Positions 58,601 through 64,000 of a stretch of 64,000 nt of DNA are shown piece after piece. The translations under genes and the position numbers were made by a program. Under the pieces are notes generated by a model. The model saw only the letters and a program-made list of their open reading frames with translations, was not told the origin of the DNA and ran no database searches. The first letter of the stretch is position 1. Each line of letters opens with the position of its first letter. Source of the DNA: Polytrichum commune (Eukaryota > Streptophyta > Polytrichopsida > Polytrichales > Polytrichaceae); assembly GCA_950295325.1 (NCBI GenBank), contig OX485807.1:25079666-25143665 (forward strand), read 5' to 3'.

Positions 58601-58844
58601 CGTCATTCCAAATTGCTACCACATATGTGCCGTTGTTTTGTTCTCTCACTCATGTAGAAGTGTTTCCATACATGGTTTGACGGTTTAGGTTCCCAGCTTT
58701 CTAACGAACCCACCCGCTTTTTTTTACAATGCCTACAACGAACGTTAAACGTTCGCAAATCGCGAGGACTACTTCAAGTTGGTACAATCTCTACTTAGAC
58801 ATATAACTTATGGTATACATTGGGGTTTTTAGAAGGGGTCATGA

Positions 58845-61071
58845 TGTGAGCCCAAAAGGGTGCCCACATTTAGTCTTAGACCCTTGAAACGTTAGTTGAT
58901 GCACTTTGAAGTAGCATGTTACTTCACAAAAATATAAAAAGAGTGAAATGTTAGTCTTAGAAGTACCATGTTGTAAGAGGCTAGGATGTGAGTTGTTATT
59001 GTATTTTTACCTTCGGAAGGATTTGAGTGAATGAGGATAGGTAAGGAGAACTTGGATTGAGTAGTTAGTGAGTAGGCTAGTACAAATGGATGGAGACAAC
59101 CAAAGTGACTCAAGAGGCAAGTGCATTCGAATTGGGATGAATGGAGGATCACATGGAGCGCACAAGTGGACCACCTCATCATGGCCACTTAATGGGGAAG
59201 GCCCAAGGAAGAATGCAAGGTGGAGGATAAGCAAATTCTCAAAGCACCAATCAAATCACGAGTTAAGCATCGTGGTTTGAATTAAGTGGTGAGCGACGAT
59301 TTGGGAAAGTAAGGGGAGAAAGTTATGGCGGCGGAAAGCGAAGGAGGCTAAGTTTGGGTTGAAGCATCCCAAGTTTGGTAAAGTGTGGTAGGTAGAAAGC
59401 CAAGGCTAGTTAAATGTTCGAATTAGGATCCTTGTTGATCATTTGAGGGAGGAAGGCTTAGAAGATAGGATTGGCGCCTACTAAGTAGGAGGAAATCTCA
59501 AGGGCTTATCGTGAGCCTTGAGGGTGCTCACCCCCTCAAGCTTACTATATAATCCCTCATTCTTCCCTCACTCATCCTCTCTTTCCTTTGTGCTCCAAGG
59601 CACCCCACGAGTTATAAGTGTGGGTGTGGGAAGCCATATTGGAGCACATGTGTGTGCTTAGTTTTTAGTTTGAGAGCCAAGGCTTGTTAGCCTTGAAGAG
59701 GGCTTGACCTCTTGGTAGAATTAGTGTTGACGTGAAGGATTTTAAAGTTAATTCATGATTCCAATTTGTGGTACTTTAAGTTCATGTTTTGAATACACGT
59801 GGTTGCAAGTTCCATGTTTAAGAGTTGAGCACTTGATGTTGTGATGAGTGCAAAAATATACTTGTGTGGATTAGTTAGTCTTAGTGAAGTTAGGAAATTC
59901 TCTCTCCCCCTCTCCTCTCTAGGATTTTAGGATTTTAGGATTAGAGAAGAATTGTGTGATTAGAAAGGGGTTGTTAGTAGAATTAGGGAAATTAGGTAGG
60001 AAGATTAGTTAAGGGCTTGAATAATTAGTGAGGTAGTTGGGGATTACAACTACAAAGTTGTGGGTTCATGAAGGAGCTGGGTTTATGAAGGAGCTGGGTT
60101 TGTTTAGTTAGAAAGTAAAGAGCTGGGTTTATGAAGGACCTGGGTTTGTTTAGTTAGAAGCTAAGGAGCTGGGTTCATGAAGGACCTGGGTTTATGAAGG
60201 ACCTGGGTTTGTTTAGTTAGAAGCTAAGGAGCTGGGTTCATGAAGGAGCTGGGTTTATGAAGGAGCTGGGTTTGTTTAGTTAGAAGCTAAGAAGCTGGGT
60301 TTATGAAGGAGCTGGGTTTATGAAGGAGCTAGGTTTATGTAATTAGAAAGTAAAGAGATGGGTTCATGAAGGAGCTTAGTAGATAGCCTACCTAATTAGC
60401 TCATAGACAAGTAGTTAGTTACATTATGCTAGTTAGTGTTATGTGTGGCTTTCACAAGTAAATGTATTTGAGATTGACTATAGAGAATAGTGTTTTTTTA
60501 ACACTTGCATCCTCTCTTTAAAAATAAACCACGTGCACAAATTAATGGAGAATGTGGAGCACTCTCGCGATGGCAAGACAAAGGAAGCAAAGACCAAAGG
60601 TGCGAGGGAGAGATTGACATAAGTCACATAAGTATTTCTTAATACTTAAAGGCTTATGTACGGTATGGAGACACCAAGTGAGACCTCTTATAGTAGCGAT
60701 ACGGAATACACAAGTGATAGTTCAAGTGGTAGTATAGAGTCAACGGCACGGACTCCATTTAGGAGAGGGATATCCTTAAGGGCTTGTGTAGCTAAAGCGG
60801 CCGGATGGACGTTAGAAGCAAACAAAGACAAAATAGCACCCGAGCATAAGGAGGTTAAAATAACATAGTTAACTTGTGCATTCTCCACATACGTATTGAA
60901 ATCGTACATTGAGTTGTTAAAAGTGAAATTCCAGTTAAATCCAAGACCACTTGAAGGGTGAACCTTGCACTATGGACTCATCCAAGTCCAAATCCAATAC
61001 CGCGGAGGAATGTGAGCCCAAACCCACTACTCGGACTACGGACGCTTAAGGGTGGGGGGTTTGGCCTCACA
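58845..61071 (+). repeat. Putative 5' LTR of Ty3/gypsy element (about 2.2 kb)
   Basis: The left border TGTGAGCCCAAAAGGG and the right border GGGTTTGGCCTCACA are imperfect inverted repeats beginning TG and ending CA. CTATATAATCCC (about 59544-59555) is a plausible LTR TATA box. Just right of the border comes AATTGGTGCGTCCGCCGGGA (61073-61092), resembling the TTGGCGCC-type primer-binding sites of plant gypsy elements. The 3' LTR is outside the window, so the left border could not be checked against it. A TGTGAGCCCAAACCC motif at about 61012 is an alternative internal boundary. Confidence 0.6.
60064..60375. repeat. Tandem GAAGGAGCTGGGTTTAT array in the LTR
   Basis: The 17-18-bp phrase TGAAGGAGCTGGGTTTAT, or its GACCTGGG variant, occurs about 14 times. 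It is organised in higher-order units of about 60-75 bp that also contain GTTTAGTTAGAAGCTAAGGA. The array lies downstream of the LTR TATA box. Confidence 0.88.
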
Positions 61072-61980
61072 TAATTGGTGCGTCCGCCGGGAGCGAAGCG
61101 GAAGGTAGTTACAAGACTTGGAGGCGACTAGGAGACTTGGAGGCAACTAGGAAAAATTGGAGACACAAACTTGAGAGAAGGGAAGGAGCACCCGAAACTC
61201 GGTTAGTATTCTCTCTGTGGGTTACATTTGAATTCATTGTATTTCAACTATTCCTTGGAATGAATTGCATTGTCAATTACGCAAATTCATTTTTGAGGAA
61301 GGAGCGCGGCGAAGGTACGTCCTCAACCTTTTTGGGGATTTGCTAAGAACTTAAAAGGAACCTATAACCGAGTAGCTCATTAAAACATTAGAGGGTAAAT
61401 TCACCTTAGGACATTGAACTTTGACACTCACCTCGGGGTGAGTCTCAAAGTTTTGGGAGTTGTCATTTCATGCTCTAGATTAAATTAATATTTCACAAAG
61501 TTTATGGTGTTGTTACATTGAGTCACGATTGAGGGGAGTGCTAACTCACAGGGGGATGCGATTGCTCAAGGTATGTTTATTTCTTCAAAGTGAACTCATT
61601 AACTAATTAAGGAATGCCTTTTGTACTCGTGATTGTTGTTATCCGTTGTAGAGGGTAATTCCCGAATTGTGGATGGTGTGAGAAGTTGAAGGGTGAAGCC
61701 TCGACTTTTAACATAATCTACTCGGAAGGTCACCCCCTCACAATCGGTATTGTGGTGAGTGTTAATTTGCGGGAAGGTGCGGAGGTGATGCTCCTACTTA
61801 ACCAAAAAATTAACATGAACATGCCTATCCCCTATTGGGATTCTTTCACCTAAGTGGGCTTGCAGGTTCTTTTCCTCACCTCCTAAAAAAATTATAACCA
61901 CACCAAGACAAGTGAAAATATTAAGAGGGGAATTGCTAGGATTATGTGTGGTCAAGTGAGGGTCGATCGATTCTTATGGA
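61072..61980 (+). other. Primer-binding site and leader of the gypsy element
   Basis: Begins with the presumed primer-binding site, then non-coding leader with several short upstream frames. No packaging or dimerisation motif can be claimed from sequence alone. Confidence 0.5.
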
Positions 61981-64000
61981 ATGCAAGGTAGGACTCGCTC
62001 ACAAAAACCAAGTTTGATAGTAGGACTAGAGAAATCTACTCGAAAGAGGCGGTCCTCTAAAATCAGTGATAGATTAGAACAAGATAATGTTAGAATAGAG
62101 AGTTGTTTGAACGTCGAACCTAGGACTAGGTCAATTCTAGACACCTTAGAACTTGGAGCTCAACTTGAAGAGGAGATCACTCCCTCCAAATTGAGTGGTG
62201 AAACTTCTTCGGAAAATTACACACTTAGAGAAGAATTCCCGGTAGAAGTTGATAGGGGATTGTTGAATAGTTCACCGGTCACCATGGCCGAGGAACGGGG
62301 GATGGATCCACCACCCATACCCCCAATTCCGCCCATACCTCCTATACCTCCAATAGACCCATTGGTTAGGCCAAGAGGCCTACCAATTGTGGTTCCACAA
62401 AATTTAGCGGCGATGGATATGCCATCTCATCTCCCTAAATTTTATGGGACCAAGGATGAAGACCCCTCTCGGCACATGGAATGGTATATCGAACGGTTGG
62501 CTAGCTTCCTCATAACCGACCCGGGTTATTGGTTAGTGTGGTTTCCTACCACTCTAGAGGGGGAAGCCTATGAATGGTATCGGGATCATGCCGAGGGACA
62601 TTTTAGGGGATGGGAACAATTACAAAGGGAGTTTCTTAACGAATTTAGGCCGGAAGTGGGTCAAAGTACCGCATTAAGGGCATTGTCGTCATTGAAGCAA
62701 GGAAGGGAGGAAGAAATTTCGGCTTACATTAGGAGGTTTGATTTAGTGTGCACTAGATTTGTGGGTACCATGCTCAACGACGACACGCTAAAGCAATTTT
62801 TCATTCAAGGGTTTTTTAAGTCCGGAACTATTAGGGGTGTTCTAGAAAGGAATCCCTTGACCTTGGCGGATGCCAAGCGTGCGGCTAGAGATATTGAAAA
62901 CTTGGATAAAGATCACGAAAGGCTATGGAGAAGGGAGGATGAATTGATCCCACAATTCATCCCCATACGCCCTAGGGTGGTAGCGGTAGAACCCGCTAAG
63001 TATGAGAACCAAATTCCATATGCCATTGTGGACACCGGTCCCCGACCTTTAGCGGTTAGGGAACCGGCACCTCTTTTGGCACTACCGGCCCCTAGAACGG
63101 ATCCACACTTGGAGGAGGTTGAGAGAAGACTAGGTGCTAGCCAACTAGGATTCCAAGAGGCTATGATAAAACAAATGCAAAGCCTCACGGATCAAATGTC
63201 ATTAATGATCCGGAGTCAACAACCGGGGCCTCCACCCCCGGTTGAGTCGGGTAGGCATTCTTCCGGATTATGGTGTGTCCAATGTGGCCAACCGGGCCAC
63301 ACGCGTCAATTTTGTAGAAGTGGACAAAACCGTGACCAAAGAGGAAACGGTAACCCACCTCAACAAAATCAACGAGGTCAAGCGCCACCTCACTATGGAA
63401 ATGGAAGCAATAGAGGACCACAACCTAGAGGGCAAGGTGGCCAAAATTTAGAGAAGAAGGAATTTCATCCCTTTTGTGGAAGGTGGCACGCTCAAGGACA
63501 ATGTTGGTCCGAAGGTCAAGAGTTTAATTGTAGCAATTGTGGAGGAAGTCATCCCTCGGATACGTGTCGCCAACCGGACAAAATAATTAATGTCCCTTAC
63601 CCGGTGGCTAATCCACAACAACAAGCAAGGGATAATATGCGAGGTGCTAGGCCACAAGGAGTACCGGCCAATGAACTTAGGCCACCTAACTTATACTATG
63701 ACCATAGTAATGCTAGGCAAACTTTTCATCCACCGGCGGGCTTGCAAACTACAACCGGTTACATTCCAATACAAAATAGACAAGGAGTTCCACCTAATGG
63801 TAGTAACGGGAGACAAGCGCCTCCAACGGATCCGGGACCATCTAACTCCCAAGATGTTAGGTTCATGGATGGAGTGTTGGAGGCCACATGTGATGACATG
63901 CTTCCTCTCCCAACGAGAATTGGAGAGGAGCAAAGTCAATGGCCTCCTCACACCAATGCTATTACATATGAGTTAGTGAAGGGTAAGGGTGTGGTTGAAG
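61981..64000 (+). CDS. Ty3/gypsy gag polyprotein (3' end outside window)
   Basis: Retrotransposon capsid/nucleocapsid precursor that would package element RNA in cytoplasmic particles. The frame is open from ATG 61981 to the edge (673 codons); a second ATG in good context lies at 62284. After a proline-rich PPIPP repeat comes the plant retrotransposon gag domain: KFYGTKDEDPSRHMEWYIER, FPTTLEGEAYEWYRDH, FLNEFRPEVGQSTALRALSS, KQGREEEISAYIRRF (about residues 155-280). A zinc knuckle CVQCGQPGHTRQFC (CCHC, about 63273-63314) follows. A second Cys/His cluster (FHPFCGRWHAQGQC and FNCSNCGGSHPSDTC, about 63463-63573) lies downstream. No lesion in the visible part. Confidence 0.9.
   Translation, partial: MQGRTRSQKPSLIVGLEKSTRKRRSSKISDRLEQDNVRIESCLNVEPRTRSILDTLELGAQLEEEITPSKLSGETSSENYTLREEFPVEVDRGLLNSSPVTMAEERGMDPPPIPPIPPIPPIPPIDPLVRPRGLPIVVPQNLAAMDMPSHLPKFYGTKDEDPSRHMEWYIERLASFLITDPGYWLVWFPTTLEGEAYEWYRDHAEGHFRGWEQLQREFLNEFRPEVGQSTALRALSSLKQGREEEISAYIRRFDLVCTRFVGTMLNDDTLKQFFIQGFFKSGTIRGVLERNPLTLADAKRAARDIENLDKDHERLWRREDELIPQFIPIRPRVVAVEPAKYENQIPYAIVDTGPRPLAVREPAPLLALPAPRTDPHLEEVERRLGASQLGFQEAMIKQMQSLTDQMSLMIRSQQPGPPPPVESGRHSSGLWCVQCGQPGHTRQFCRSGQNRDQRGNGNPPQQNQRGQAPPHYGNGSNRGPQPRGQGGQNLEKKEFHPFCGRWHAQGQCWSEGQEFNCSNCGGSHPSDTCRQPDKIINVPYPVANPQQQARDNMRGARPQGVPANELRPPNLYYDHSNARQTFHPPAGLQTTTGYIPIQNRQGVPPNGSNGRQAPPTDPGPSNSQDVRFMDGVLEATCDDMLPLPTRIGEEQSQWPPHTNAITYELVKGKGVVE

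Larger units (their letters stand above)
58845..64000 (+). mobile_element. Ty3/gypsy LTR retrotransposon, 5' half
   Basis: LTR, primer-binding site, about 0.9 kb leader and gag in order, running off the right edge. The gag frame is open throughout the 2 kb visible, so the element may be young. Protease, reverse transcriptase and integrase would lie beyond 64000. Confidence 0.85.

Overview
The window looks like nuclear DNA of a green plant. It has plastid-targeted nuclear genes (a Der/EngA GTPase and divinyl chlorophyllide reductase), a trihelix transcription factor, GT-AG introns, TTTAGGG-type telomere-like DNA, and a heavy load of nested transposons (LINE, Mutator-like, hAT, Ty3/gypsy, SINE, MITE). 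The sequence alone does not identify the species. A seedless land plant or charophyte is possible, but that is a weak inference.

Layout. 1-3.9 kb: decayed non-LTR retrotransposon on the minus strand, with reverse transcriptase, AP-type endonuclease and a 2A-like motif. 4-7 kb: non-coding DNA with tandem repeats and a MITE. 7.3-12.0 kb: a host gene on the minus strand for a SpoU/TrmJ-type RNA 2'-O-methyltransferase, which I could assemble into seven exons including a 20-nt microexon. 12.5-14.8 kb: relic of a SWIM-type Mutator-like transposase. 15-21.9 kb: non-coding and repeat-rich, with a 101-bp tandem array. 21.9-23.9 kb: Der GTPase. A long-inverted-repeat element sits about 80 bp upstream of its start codon, followed by a tRNA-derived SINE. 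30.1-31.6 kb: trihelix factor. 33.2-34.5 kb: DVR. 

37.7-47.3 kb is the most interesting part: a 9.6-kb Mutator-like element with a matching 9-10 bp target-site duplication and inverted ends rich in GAGCAGTGAGC-like motifs. It holds two divergent, intron-containing, now broken genes. One is a SWIM-zinc-finger transposase. The other appears to be a bacterial-type fusion of a ParB-like domain to a beta-class N4/N6 DNA methyltransferase. 47.9-57 kb: a cassette with an intact hAT transposase facing a coiled-coil/RING-like gene that carries two in-frame stops. GTCCGC/GTTCCC minisatellites abut the TATA boxes of both genes. 58.3-58.6 kb: minisatellite plus telomere-like repeat. 58.8-64 kb: 5' LTR, leader and open gag frame of a Ty3/gypsy element that runs off the window.

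Working together: the four host genes (TrmJ-like, Der, trihelix, DVR) are unrelated neighbours. Der and DVR both serve plastids. The rest is a transposon graveyard with two multi-gene DNA transposons, each pairing a transposase with an accessory protein.
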